A DNA stretch of 64,000 nt. Origin: Chryseobacterium foetidum (lineage in GTDB: Bacteria; Bacteroidota; Bacteroidia; Flavobacteriales; Weeksellaceae). Below are positions 35,107 through 43,801 of this stretch, piece after piece. The notes beneath the pieces were generated by a model. The model had not been told where the DNA came from. It did not search any database and worked only from the letters and a program-made list of their open reading frames with translations. The position numbers and the translations under genes were made by a program. The stretch lies in contig NZ_JAMXIA010000001.1 in NCBI RefSeq assembly GCF_025457425.1, positions 3,100,001 through 3,164,000 of the forward strand. The letters are read 5' to 3'. Positions within the stretch are counted from its first letter, which is position 1, and each line of letters opens with the position of its first letter.

Positions 35107-36219
35107 CTATTTGATGTATTCTTTTGCAGGTTGTTTGTCGATTATTTTTCCGTTTTTTAAAGTTAAAACGAAAGGATTACTTCTGGCAATGGTCTTAATT
35201 GCAGTCTCATCCATGATTGCATTTTTCACAGTTTTAAAAGTTGTCGGAATTGTCGAAACACCGTATTTTACTGCGTTTTTATTCAAATTTACTTTTGCTT
35301 CAACCTGTTTTAAAAGTTCCGGCGAAACTTCATTTGGATGATACGAGAAAATAATAACTGCTTCCGGAGCGTTCAGAATTTCGTCTGTAAGCACAACAGC
35401 ATTTGGATCTTCAACTTTGAATTTTGCAATTTCAGATTTGTAACCTTCCTTCACCAGAACAGATTCATTTTTTCCTTCTTCAATTTTCCATGGGGTGTTT
35501 TCTGCCCAATATTCTGTCTGCTTGATGTAATCGTCCTGATTTACTTTTCTTACCTCTTTCGTTTTTTCATTTTTCATTGAGTAAAACGTTTTGTATTCAA
35601 AAGGGTTTGCAAGGATTTTCTTCTTTTCGGCTTTCAGATCCGTTCCAATTTTGTAGTCTCTGAAGTCGATTAATGGCTCGCTTACAATTCCCATCGTCAT
35701 AAAATAAATCAAAACTAAAGAACACACACCTAATACAGCGTATTTTATTTTAGCATAAGACCTTGTAGTCTCATTAAAACTGTATTCATCGGTCTTTCTG
35801 AATTCTTTGCGATACAGAATAAACACAATTATCAATCCTGCCAAAAGAACAATATCTTTAATAAAACTCTGCCACGGGGTGAATTTGATGGCATCTCCAA
35901 AACATCCGCAATCAGTTACCACATTGAAGTAAGCCGAGTAAAATGTAAGGAATCCAAAGAAAACGCACAAAGCGATGAGCGCAGAAAGTATGAATTTAAG
36001 TTTGAGTTTCAGTAAAAGCATCAGTCCCAGCCAAAGTTCCAGAACGACCATAATTATAGAAAAAAGCAGCGCGAACTTTTCCAGAAACGGCATGTTGAAA
36101 ACCGGAGGTTCAAAATATTCTTCCATTTTAAAAGAAAAACCGACCAAATCGACGGCTTTCACAAATCCGGAAAGAATGAAAATAATGGCAATAACGATGC
36201 GCAGTAAACCTTTAATCAT
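35107..36219 (-). CDS. DoxX/MauE-type membrane protein with thioredoxin-like tail (BT_3928 family)
   Basis: 370 residues from the ATG at 36219, right after the DUF1599 stop. The longer frame from a TTG at 36261 overlaps that gene. Four to five membrane segments lie in residues 1-200, with the MauE-like YFNVVTDCGCFGDAIKFTPW (CGC motif). A soluble C-terminal half of about 170 residues resembles a thioredoxin-like domain without a CxxC. Known members are annotated BT_3928-like; a part in disulfide or envelope redox chemistry is inferred from the MauE relation. Confidence 0.75.
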   Translation of the reverse strand: MIKGLLRIVIAIIFILSGFVKAVDLVGFSFKMEEYFEPPVFNMPFLEKFALLFSIIMVVLELWLGLMLLLKLKLKFILSALIALCVFFGFLTFYSAYFNVVTDCGCFGDAIKFTPWQSFIKDIVLLAGLIIVFILYRKEFRKTDEYSFNETTRSYAKIKYAVLGVCSLVLIYFMTMGIVSEPLIDFRDYKIGTDLKAEKKKILANPFEYKTFYSMKNEKTKEVRKVNQDDYIKQTEYWAENTPWKIEEGKNESVLVKEGYKSEIAKFKVEDPNAVVLTDEILNAPEAVIIFSYHPNEVSPELLKQVEAKVNLNKNAVKYGVSTIPTTFKTVKNAIMDETAIKTIARSNPFVLTLKNGKIIDKQPAKEYIK

Positions 36220-36220
36220 A

Positions 36221-36787
36221 TTAAATTGTTTTGGTTTCAGATTTTTGTTCTTTTTCAGCAAATTTTATCAGACAGAAAACAGCGTAATTCAACATGTCAA
36301 AATAGTTGGCATCCAGACCTTCGGAAACAATGGTTTTTCCCTGATTGTCTTCTATCTGTTTGGTTCTCAAAACTTTTTGATAAATTAAATCGGTAATCGA
36401 AGAAATTCTCATATCTCTCCACGCCTCGCCGTAATCATGGTTTTTCTTTTCCATTAAAGCCTGCGCTTCAGCAGCATATTTGTCGTAAAGGCTTAAAATT
36501 TCTTCAGGATTTTCATTAAAATCATTGGAAAGACCTTTCTCCAGCTGAATCAATCCGATAATAGAATAATTGACGATGGCAATAAATTCTCCTTCTTCAC
36601 TTTCGTCAATCATTTTGACGTCTGTCATTTGCAAAGTACGGATTCTGTTGACTTTAATATAAATCTGATCGGTGATAGAGCTCGGCCTTAAAACCCTCCA
36701 GGCTGCACCGTAATCGTGCATTTTTTTTCTGAAAAGATCACGGCATTCACCAATGATAAGACCAAACTGTTCTGAAGTTTTTGACAT
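36221..36787 (-). CDS. Protein with two DUF1599 repeats
   Basis: 188 residues from the ATG at 36787 (MSKTSEQFGLII). The open frame extends upstream through the divergent promoter region, so the shorter start is chosen. The same module occurs twice: KKMHDYGAAWRVLRPSSITDQIYIKVNR (about 19-46) and KKNHDYGEAWRDMRISSITDLIYQKVLR (about 112-139). HDYG...W...R is the DUF1599 signature, a relative of the all-alpha NTP pyrophosphatases. A nucleotide role is inferred. It is directly upstream of the DoxX/MauE-like gene and divergent from folP. Confidence 0.8.
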   Translation of the reverse strand: MSKTSEQFGLIIGECRDLFRKKMHDYGAAWRVLRPSSITDQIYIKVNRIRTLQMTDVKMIDESEEGEFIAIVNYSIIGLIQLEKGLSNDFNENPEEILSLYDKYAAEAQALMEKKNHDYGEAWRDMRISSITDLIYQKVLRTKQIEDNQGKTIVSEGLDANYFDMLNYAVFCLIKFAEKEQKSETKTI

Positions 36788-36856
36788 AAATTTTCTTAAT
36801 CTTTCAAAGATACAAAAATTGATTTTTTTAGTGCTCAACACTTGCACATATTTGAT

Positions 36857-36864
36857 TAGTTTTG
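36857..36864 (+). promoter_or_regulatory. -7 promoter box of folP
   Basis: TAGTTTTG matches TAnnTTTG, 24 bases before the ATG at 36889. No -33 TTG at normal spacing. Confidence 0.55.
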
Positions 36865-36888
36865 CGAAAAGAAAATCATAGATCATTG

Positions 36889-37716
36889 ATGAGTCATCAT
36901 TCGATAAATTGCAATGGGAGATTGGTAGATTTTAGTTCGCCAAAAATCATGGGAATTCTTAATCTCACTCCCGATTCCTTCTCAGATGGAGGAAAGTTTA
37001 ATAATGAAATTTCTGCTCTCAGACATGCAGAAAAACTGTTGAAGGATGGTGCAGAAATCATCGATATCGGACCACAGTCTACGAGGCCGAATGCTGAATT
37101 TTTGAGTTCTGATGAGGAAATCAAACGTTTAGGAAAAATCATTTCTTCCATCAAAAAAGAGTTTTCGGAAGCTTTGATTTCATTGGATACATTTTATTCT
37201 GAAACGGTTAAGTTTGGTTTTGATAAAGGAATCGATTTGGTGAATGATATTTCAGGCGGACAGTTTGATTCTGAAATGTTCAAAACAGTAGCAGAAACCG
37301 GACTTCCCTATATTTTGATGCACGTCAATCCTTCGTACGAAACGATGCATGACAAAATTAATTTTCAGGATATCACGTTATCCATCAACCATTATTTCTC
37401 TCAAAAAACGGCTGAACTTCTCAATTTGGGTCTGAAAGACATCATCCTCGATCCTGGTTTTGGTTTTGGGAAAACGGTGGAAGATCAGATGAAAATGATT
37501 GATGAAACAGAATATTGTGGTTTTGGTAAATATCCTCTACTCATCGGTATTTCAAGGAAATCTTTTATCTACAAACCGTTGGGAAAATCACCTTCAGATA
37601 TCAATGAAGAAACGCAGAAATTACATTTAAAGGTGTTGAAACAAGGTGCAAAAATACTGCGTGTACACGATGTTGCCGAAGCAAAAAAAACGATTGAAAC
37701 TTATCAGAACAGATGA
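36889..37716 (+). CDS. folP: Dihydropteroate synthase
   Basis: Joins p-aminobenzoate to 6-hydroxymethyl-dihydropterin pyrophosphate in folate synthesis; the sulfonamide target. 275 residues from the ATG at 36889 (the frame continues upstream to a TTG inside the promoter). Motifs: MGILNLTPDSFSDGG, IDIGPQSTRP, LVNDISGG, LDPGFGFGK, GISRKSF and LRVHDV. Standard length. Confidence 0.96.
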   Translation: MSHHSINCNGRLVDFSSPKIMGILNLTPDSFSDGGKFNNEISALRHAEKLLKDGAEIIDIGPQSTRPNAEFLSSDEEIKRLGKIISSIKKEFSEALISLDTFYSETVKFGFDKGIDLVNDISGGQFDSEMFKTVAETGLPYILMHVNPSYETMHDKINFQDITLSINHYFSQKTAELLNLGLKDIILDPGFGFGKTVEDQMKMIDETEYCGFGKYPLLIGISRKSFIYKPLGKSPSDINEETQKLHLKVLKQGAKILRVHDVAEAKKTIETYQNR

Positions 37717-37825
37717 AAATTGCATCCTAAAAACTTCCTGACCTTAATTTTTCAAATAAAAACCCCTCAAAATTAAATTTCGAGAGGCTTTATATTACTC
37801 ATTACCAATTATTCATTACTCATAT

Positions 37826-40267
37826 TTAAAATCCTAAGATTTTAAACTTAAACTGTACCGCAAAATTATCTTTGAAACCTGGCGTGTTATAGTGACCAAT
37901 GCGGTAAAAGAAACCTAAATTGAATTGAGAAGAAAGGAAATTATTCCATTCCAAACCAACTTCGTTGTACAGATGATCCAGTTTTTGGAAATCAAACTGG
38001 TGGAATTCAGGATTTTTCATATCGCCGATGATTCCACGGTAGATCAAATCAAAACTTGAAACATTTTTACCGATACTTTTAAAATACCACGGAATTCTGT
38101 GTGTAATATACGTTCCGACAAATTTGTCGCTGTAATATTTTCCGCCTTCCATCGTTGCAAAACCAATGTATGAAGTCAGATTAAAATTAAAACCTGTGCG
38201 GCCATTTGCCAATCCGTTCATGGTGAAATTTTTCCAGATCGGTGCGTCTCCTACGATTAAACCACCGTACAGACGAACGCCCGTTACACCGATTTTTGTT
38301 TTAAAATTATGCGAAATCAAGGCATCCAATCTGCTGAAATTAAAATCTCCGCCTAAAGTTTTGTAGCCCTGTTCATAATTAAAATAAAATTCAGGAAACT
38401 GCTGGTCGTAAGTGTATTTTCCCTGTGAAGTCATGATATTTTTGGAGTTCGGGGAATATTTTAAAGTAATCGTAGACGATGCGAAATCAAATTCTCTTCC
38501 TGAATTTTGATAATTGTAATCAAAAAGTGCTTCTTCCGTTGTTCTTTTTGCTGAAACATTTAAGGTCAGACCATTGGTAAGATCATTTTCATAACTTACT
38601 TTGAAACCTCGGTAACCATTGAAAACATTGTTGTTAATCGCTACTCCGGAGTTCATCAGTTTCATCCTGAAATTCCAGAGATTTTCTGAAAAACGTCCTG
38701 CCGCCATCACATCATCAAAATATTCAACTCTAAAGAACGAATTTTTCTCAAGCGTTGTTTTGATGTCTACACCAGCACCGAATTTGAAATCTTTATCGTA
38801 AATTCCATAGGCAAAATAGGCATCCGGAGAAATGTATTTGTTGAATCTTTCGTTCAGTTTTGCTCCTGCACCCAGTCTGAAATGTTCATATTTGTTATAT
38901 CCGACGATTTTAGACAGATCAAAATCTACCATTCCCAAACGAAGTTTTCCACGAACCAATCCTGCTAATGCTTTTGCTTTTTGGTTGAGTTTGTATTTAT
39001 TGCTGAGGCTGTCGATTTTGGTGTATGTCGTTTCTTCACGGTCAGAAAGTTCTTCAGTTCTGTACTGATTTATCGTGCTGCCATCGGTATTCTGCACGCT
39101 TACGCTATAACCTTTAAAGTTTTTCGGATTGGTTTCCTGATTGGTTTTAAAATCAAAATAATCAGCTGTTGCAAAAGCATAAGTTCCGAATTTCTTTTTC
39201 AGGTTTTTCGTTTCTTCGGTATCTTTTTTACTCGATGTTCCATCCAGATTAATGGCTGCGGCTGGCATTTTCAGTTTAAAATCTTCCTTTGTCAAAAACC
39301 ATTTACCATCAATTGGTTTCCAGATGCTGGTGATGGTTCCGTCGGTCTTCACTTTAGAATTACTTTCAATCTTTTTTAAGGCATAAGACTCTTTATCTAC
39401 ATAGATGTAACCATTAAACTGTCTGTTATTCTGAATTTTTTTGTAACCCACTTCACGAAATCTGATGACGTAATTCTGTCTGCCGTCAATCTCAATAGAA
39501 TCTGTGAGGAAATAGCGGTAGAGATTTCTGTTTTCCTCTTTTATTTCTCTGGGAATATCACTTCTGTTTGACCGGAAAGCAATCAATTCGTAAATGGGTT
39601 CTTTCATTCCCGAGATTTTGTTGTCGAGAATATTTATTTTTTCGCCGTACTTTTCAGAATACATAAATTCTGAGGCTCTTTCCCAGAGAAAAAGTTTGCT
39701 TGTTCCAATAAGTTTCATGATGTTTACAGACTCCAGAGAATCTTTTTTCTCATCTGCTTTCATTGGTTTTTCGGGCAGATTCTGTAGAGAATCAATTCTT
39801 CTCGTAATGAATGAATTGTAAGCTTTAATGCTGTCTTCATCAATGTCGAGCGATATTTTTTCGTAAGATTTAAAAGAATAGGAGGGAAGGCTTTGAGGCG
39901 AATTTTCCTTGTATCTGTTGTTAACTTCACGCAGAATTCTCAATGCTTCAGGGTCACTTTTATTTTCGAGAACTACGGTCTGTATGTTTTTCGTTTTGGG
40001 GTCTTCAGTGCTTAAAAAAATCTCCATCACTTTGTCTACCACAACTTCATCTTCATAAAATCCTTTTGCAGAAACATCGGCTTTTTTGCATTTTGTTTTA
40101 AATTCAAGTTCTCCGGAAGTATTGGTTTTGCCTAAAATGGTTTTACCGCATTTTACGGTTGCGCCGGAAATAGGTTGCTGGTTTGCTGCGTTTTTAACGA
40201 TGATTTTTGACTGCGAATGTAATGTCGCACAAAATACCGCAAACATGAAAATAAAGATTTTTTGCAT
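37826..40267 (-). CDS. DUF5686 outer-membrane protein with carboxypeptidase-like domain
   Basis: 813 residues: signal peptide (1-19), a carboxypeptidase-regulatory beta domain (about 20-90, IIVKNAANQQPISGATVKCG), a DUF5686 periplasmic domain with a nearly fixed segment (about 100-400, VVLENKSDPEALRILREVN), and a C-terminal barrel ending VQFKFKILGF. It resembles TonB-associated surface proteins, but no plug domain is visible. It is a paralogue of the product at 40653, which lacks the carboxypeptidase-like part. Function unknown. Confidence 0.85.
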   Translation of the reverse strand: MQKIFIFMFAVFCATLHSQSKIIVKNAANQQPISGATVKCGKTILGKTNTSGELEFKTKCKKADVSAKGFYEDEVVVDKVMEIFLSTEDPKTKNIQTVVLENKSDPEALRILREVNNRYKENSPQSLPSYSFKSYEKISLDIDEDSIKAYNSFITRRIDSLQNLPEKPMKADEKKDSLESVNIMKLIGTSKLFLWERASEFMYSEKYGEKINILDNKISGMKEPIYELIAFRSNRSDIPREIKEENRNLYRYFLTDSIEIDGRQNYVIRFREVGYKKIQNNRQFNGYIYVDKESYALKKIESNSKVKTDGTITSIWKPIDGKWFLTKEDFKLKMPAAAINLDGTSSKKDTEETKNLKKKFGTYAFATADYFDFKTNQETNPKNFKGYSVSVQNTDGSTINQYRTEELSDREETTYTKIDSLSNKYKLNQKAKALAGLVRGKLRLGMVDFDLSKIVGYNKYEHFRLGAGAKLNERFNKYISPDAYFAYGIYDKDFKFGAGVDIKTTLEKNSFFRVEYFDDVMAAGRFSENLWNFRMKLMNSGVAINNNVFNGYRGFKVSYENDLTNGLTLNVSAKRTTEEALFDYNYQNSGREFDFASSTITLKYSPNSKNIMTSQGKYTYDQQFPEFYFNYEQGYKTLGGDFNFSRLDALISHNFKTKIGVTGVRLYGGLIVGDAPIWKNFTMNGLANGRTGFNFNLTSYIGFATMEGGKYYSDKFVGTYITHRIPWYFKSIGKNVSSFDLIYRGIIGDMKNPEFHQFDFQKLDHLYNEVGLEWNNFLSSQFNLGFFYRIGHYNTPGFKDNFAVQFKFKILGF

Positions 40268-40372
40268 AAATTTTTAAATGGTGTTTAAGTAAATCTTTCT
40301 GCTGAAAGACCTACCTTTTGCCTAAGAAAAAACAATGCCACAAAATAGGAGTGTTAGTTTTAAACTGAATTT

Positions 40373-40609
40373 TTAGTTTAAATGAGAAAGTTTTTCAGTG
40401 AACTGTTTTGAAAATTCTTTACGGTCTTCATCCAGTTTTTCCTTGGTCTCAGGCAAAACATAGTTGAACAGAAGGGTGTCATCTTCATTTAAAAAAATAA
40501 TTTCTTTTTCTTCACCATCAATCATCTGAGCGAAAATTTCCCACATGGAAACATCTCTCAGTTTTAAAGTTTCAAAAAATGGATCGGCCTTTATTTCTAT
40601 TGATTTCAT
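40373..40609 (-). CDS. Small hypothetical cytosolic protein
   Basis: 78 residues from the ATG at 40609 (MKSIEIKADPFFETLKL), acidic. The in-frame ATG at 40645 would overlap a TAGCTTTG -7 box (40628-40635), so the shorter form is preferred. It sits between the two DUF5686 genes. No family recognised. Confidence 0.6.
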   Translation of the reverse strand: MKSIEIKADPFFETLKLRDVSMWEIFAQMIDGEEKEIIFLNEDDTLLFNYVLPETKEKLDEDRKEFSKQFTEKLSHLN

Positions 40610-40627
40610 TGTAGATTGTATTGAGTG

Positions 40628-40635
40628 CAAAGCTA
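40628..40635 (-). promoter_or_regulatory. -7 promoter box of the small gene at 40373
   Basis: On the minus strand TAGCTTTG, matching TAnnTTTG, 18 bases before the ATG at 40609. It lies right after the stop of the upstream DUF5686 gene, so the small gene can be read alone or by readthrough. Confidence 0.5.
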
Positions 40636-40652
40636 AAAATTTCATTTTAAAT

Positions 40653-42890
40653 TTAAAATTGCAGAAGTTTCAGCTTAAACTGAAGAGCGAAATTTTCTTT
40701 AAAATTCCCAGTCGTGTAATATCCAACACGATAGAAAAGCCCGAGATTGAAATAACTTGAAAGAAAATTGTTCCATTCCAGACCGACCTCCTGATAGAGT
40801 TTGTCGAGCTGCTGATACTCAAACTGATGATTTTGTGGCCTTTTCATTGCGCCCAATGTTCCTCTCAAAACCAGATCCACGCTTGAAACATTCTGCCCGA
40901 AACTTTTGAAATACCAAGGCAACTGATGCGTAAAATAGTAGGCGATAAACCTGTCGTTATAGTATTTTCCACCTTCCAGCGTTGCAAAACCGAGGAATGA
41001 AGTCAGGTTAAAATTCAGGTCTCGGCTGTTGGAAGCCATCCCGTTCATGGTAAAGTTTTTCCAGATCGGTGCATCGCCGAAAACCATTCCTCCATAAAGT
41101 CTGAAACCTGTAGTTCCGATTAAAGTTTTAAAATTATGAATGAAAAGCGCATCAAATCGGGTGTAATTGAAATCTCCGCCAAAAGCATTGAAACTTTTTT
41201 CAAAATTAAAGTACAGCTCAGGATTTCTCTGTTCCACAATCGATTTTCCCTGCGGCGTCATTATATTTGTAGAATTCGGAGAATATTTCAGCGTAAAAAG
41301 TGTGTTGAAATTGTGAAACCCAGCTCCTTCATTTCTGAAATTGTAATCAAACTGAGCTTCCTCAAAATTTCTTCTCGCTGCAAAAGCCAAAGTCAAACCA
41401 TTGGAAACATCATTTAAATAAGAAACGGAAACCCCTTTGTGATGGTAATATTTATCATTATTGATGTTATTTCCGTAGTTCATCATCCGCATTTTGAAAT
41501 TCCAGAGCCGGCGGTGGAATTCTCCTGAAGCAAAAACATCATCAGTATATTCTACTCTGAAAAACGAATTTTTCTCCAGAGTTGTTTTAAAATCAATCCC
41601 TAAACCGTATTTCCATGAATCGTCTTTGAAACCGTATGCCACATAATAATCCGGCGATACGTAAGCGTCAAAATTTTCATTTACTTTGGCTTTCAGGCCA
41701 AGTCTCAAACCTTCGTAAAGGTTGTAATTGACCAGTTCGCCCACATCAAAATCCAGACTTTTTAGTCTGATTTGCCCGTTGATCAATCCTGTGGCAAATT
41801 TGGCTTTGCTGTCGATTCTGTAAATTTTCCCGAGACTGTCTATGGTTTTGTAGGTACGCATTTCACGGTCGCTCAGTGGTCTGGTTCGGTATTGATCAAG
41901 TGTTTTTCCGTCAGCGTTTTTGAGGTTATACGTGTAACCTTTAAAGTCACTTTTATGCTCCTCAATAGGCGACTGAAAATCGAAATATTCGGCATAAAGA
42001 TAAGCGTAGGTTCCGAAGCTTTTCCTGATCTTTTTCTGGCTGCGTTTTTCAGCGCTGTTATCCTGCTCAGATTCTTCTTCCATCACCATTCTGCTCATTT
42101 CGAGCTTCACTCTTTCCTCAATCAGAAACCATTTTGAATTGAAATAAGTCCATGTGCTGGAGATTTTACTTTCATCATTTTCTTTGCTGAGGCTTTCAAT
42201 TTTTTTTATTCCGAATGTCTGTGTGTCAATATAAACGGTTCCGGTAAATTTTCTCTTTTTGATGGGCTTTTTGTAGCTTACTTCCCTGAAATTAATAACA
42301 AAAGTTTTTCTGCCAACCAGTTCGATTGTATCTGAAAGAAAAAAATGATAAAGACTGCGGTTTTCCTGTGTGATCTGATGTGGAATCTTGTTTCTGTTGC
42401 TCTGAAGCGTGATCAGTTCGTTGATGGGTTGTTTTAAACCTGAAATTCTGTTGTCCAGAATGTTTACTTTTTCACCAAACCTTTTGGAATATTTAAATTC
42501 CTGTGCACGTTCCCAAAGAAAAAGTTTGCTTTTGGAGAAAATCTGTCTTGCCGAAATATCGCTTAGCGAATCACGTTTTTTTTTGTTGAATAAATGGATG
42601 TTTTTATTGAAAGCTTCCTTAAAATTGGAGATGCTGTCCTGATCAATATCGAGAGAGACCTTTTCGTAGGCTTTATAACTGTAAGAATTGAGGCTTCGGG
42701 GTGAATTGAAATAGTAAAGCCGGTCTGCCTTCCTGAGAATTTCAAGTGCCTTTGGATCACTTTTATTTTCCAGAATCACTGTTTCAATTTCCTGAATTTT
42801 TTCGTTTTCAGAGTTTACAGTTTTGCTCTTCGATTGAGAATAACCAAAAATAACCATACACAAAGAAAGAAACGTGAAAAAACTTTTCAT
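40653..42890 (-). CDS. DUF5686 outer-membrane protein (paralogue without carboxypeptidase-like domain)
   Basis: 745 residues: signal peptide (1-18), a short linker, then the DUF5686 domain starting at about residue 38 (VILENKSDPKALEILRKAD) and a barrel ending LQFKLKLLQF. Long stretches match the 37826 product nearly residue for residue, for example FFRVEYTDDVFASGEF versus FFRVEYFDDVMAAGRF and the closing SSYFNLGLFYRVGYY. This shows a tandem duplication followed by loss or gain of the N-terminal domain. A TAATTTTG box lies at 42905-42912. Confidence 0.85.
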   Translation of the reverse strand: MKSFFTFLSLCMVIFGYSQSKSKTVNSENEKIQEIETVILENKSDPKALEILRKADRLYYFNSPRSLNSYSYKAYEKVSLDIDQDSISNFKEAFNKNIHLFNKKKRDSLSDISARQIFSKSKLFLWERAQEFKYSKRFGEKVNILDNRISGLKQPINELITLQSNRNKIPHQITQENRSLYHFFLSDTIELVGRKTFVINFREVSYKKPIKKRKFTGTVYIDTQTFGIKKIESLSKENDESKISSTWTYFNSKWFLIEERVKLEMSRMVMEEESEQDNSAEKRSQKKIRKSFGTYAYLYAEYFDFQSPIEEHKSDFKGYTYNLKNADGKTLDQYRTRPLSDREMRTYKTIDSLGKIYRIDSKAKFATGLINGQIRLKSLDFDVGELVNYNLYEGLRLGLKAKVNENFDAYVSPDYYVAYGFKDDSWKYGLGIDFKTTLEKNSFFRVEYTDDVFASGEFHRRLWNFKMRMMNYGNNINNDKYYHHKGVSVSYLNDVSNGLTLAFAARRNFEEAQFDYNFRNEGAGFHNFNTLFTLKYSPNSTNIMTPQGKSIVEQRNPELYFNFEKSFNAFGGDFNYTRFDALFIHNFKTLIGTTGFRLYGGMVFGDAPIWKNFTMNGMASNSRDLNFNLTSFLGFATLEGGKYYNDRFIAYYFTHQLPWYFKSFGQNVSSVDLVLRGTLGAMKRPQNHQFEYQQLDKLYQEVGLEWNNFLSSYFNLGLFYRVGYYTTGNFKENFALQFKLKLLQF

Positions 42891-42904
42891 ACAAAATTGC
42901 GCCT

Positions 42905-42912
42905 CAAAATTA
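42905..42912 (-). promoter_or_regulatory. -7 promoter box of the DUF5686 gene at 40653
   Basis: On the minus strand TAATTTTG, matching TAnnTTTG, 14 bases before the ATG at 42890. No TTG at standard spacing. Confidence 0.5.
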
Positions 42913-43020
42913 AGGATATCGATTAGATTTTGAGACTTTTAAATTATAAATTTTTGTCAATGAAAGTTAAAATGATATTATAAACAGTGAAATTTTTTTT
43001 GACTTTATAAAGTGAGAAAA

Positions 43021-43320
43021 TTATTTGTTCAGTCTGTTTTTTAAGTCCATCTGTTCATGCAGAATCCTTGTTATCTCTATTGAATTGTCGTTTAGTTTTC
43101 TGTAAAAGATGATATGTCGCATAGTTTTCAATCCATAAAGATCGTTTCTGATTTCTGAATAATTTCTTCCGATCTCAGGATGATCAGCAATTTGCTGAAA
43201 ACTTTCAAGCAACATTTTATAATACAAATCGGCTTGTTTTTCAGACCATTTTTCATAAGTGTAATTCCAGATATCAGTTAAATCATCTACTGCTTCATTG
43301 GTCAAATTATACTTTGCCAT
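43021..43320 (-). CDS. ParE-type toxin of a ParDE module
   Basis: 99 residues of the RelE/ParE superfamily: KYNLTNEAVDDLTDIWNYTYEKWSEKQADLYYKML, then HPEIGRNYSEIRNDLYGLKTMRHIIFYRKLNDNSIEITRILHEQMDL. The last motif (RILHxxMD) is diagnostic of ParE. These toxins poison DNA gyrase. The gene overlaps the antitoxin gene by 14 bases. Confidence 0.92.
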   Translation of the reverse strand: MAKYNLTNEAVDDLTDIWNYTYEKWSEKQADLYYKMLLESFQQIADHPEIGRNYSEIRNDLYGLKTMRHIIFYRKLNDNSIEITRILHEQMDLKNRLNK

Positions 43321-43561
43321 GATTCAGTTTTTTAGATTTTAAATCTTTAAGATGTTTTTCCGGATCGAAATCAGAAGCAATTCCGCTGTCTATGCCTTTC
43401 TCTATTGCCTTTTTCAATGCTATAGCTTTGCTTTCTTCGTCTTCCAGCAATCGAAGTCCGGCGCGAATAACTTCACTGACATTTTTATAGCGACCTGATG
43501 AAATCTGACTGTTTACAAAATGATCAAAATAATTCCCAAGTGATACTGATGTATTTTTCAT
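43307..43561 (-). CDS. ParD-type antitoxin
   Basis: 84 residues of the CC2985/ParD ribbon-helix-helix family: N-terminal TSVSLGNYFDHFVNSQISSGRYKNVSEVIRAGLRLLEDEE, with a charged tail that wraps the toxin. It is the first gene of the module, 18 bases after its promoter's -7 box, and probably represses that promoter through the 17-bp palindrome. Confidence 0.92.
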   Translation of the reverse strand: MKNTSVSLGNYFDHFVNSQISSGRYKNVSEVIRAGLRLLEDEESKAIALKKAIEKGIDSGIASDFDPEKHLKDLKSKKLNHGKV

Positions 43562-43578
43562 ATTTTTTAAATTATTCT

Positions 43579-43609
43579 CAAAGTTACCAAAAATTGGTAA
43601 AATTACAAA
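43579..43609 (-). promoter_or_regulatory. Complete promoter of the ParDE module
   Basis: On the minus strand TTTG (43606-43609), 19 bases, TAACTTTG (43579-43586). Confidence 0.8.
43584..43600. promoter_or_regulatory. Operator of the ParDE module
   Basis: TTACCAA-AAA-TTGGTAA, a perfect inverted repeat with 7-bp arms, filling the space between the -33 and -7 boxes and touching the -7 box. The position fits autorepression by the ribbon-helix-helix antitoxin. Confidence 0.75.
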
Positions 43610-43732
43610 TCAACATAAAAGTTTTGACCTCATTTAAAGGTAGATACGTTAAAATAATTCTTTAAAAAAATATAAAATATAATTTAAAACTGAAGATATC
43701 GTACCACAAGAATAAGATAGCATAAAAATAGC

Positions 43733-43764
43733 TTGTGATATTTCGGTTTTTAGCATTATTTTTG
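43733..43764 (+). promoter_or_regulatory. Promoter of the kinase-CheR-CheB cluster
   Basis: TTG (43733-43735), 21 bases, TATTTTTG (43757-43764). The start codon at 43802 is 37 bases downstream. No other promoter-like pair was seen between the genes up to 51062, so one transcript is likely. Confidence 0.65.
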
Positions 43765-43801
43765 ATGAGCAAGCCACACATTCCAATCAGAATTAATACT
43801 T

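Noticed and set aside
37740..37800. Possible terminator between folP and the DUF5686 gene
   Set aside because: CCTC and GAGG can pair, but the stem is short and interrupted, so no confident structure can be drawn.
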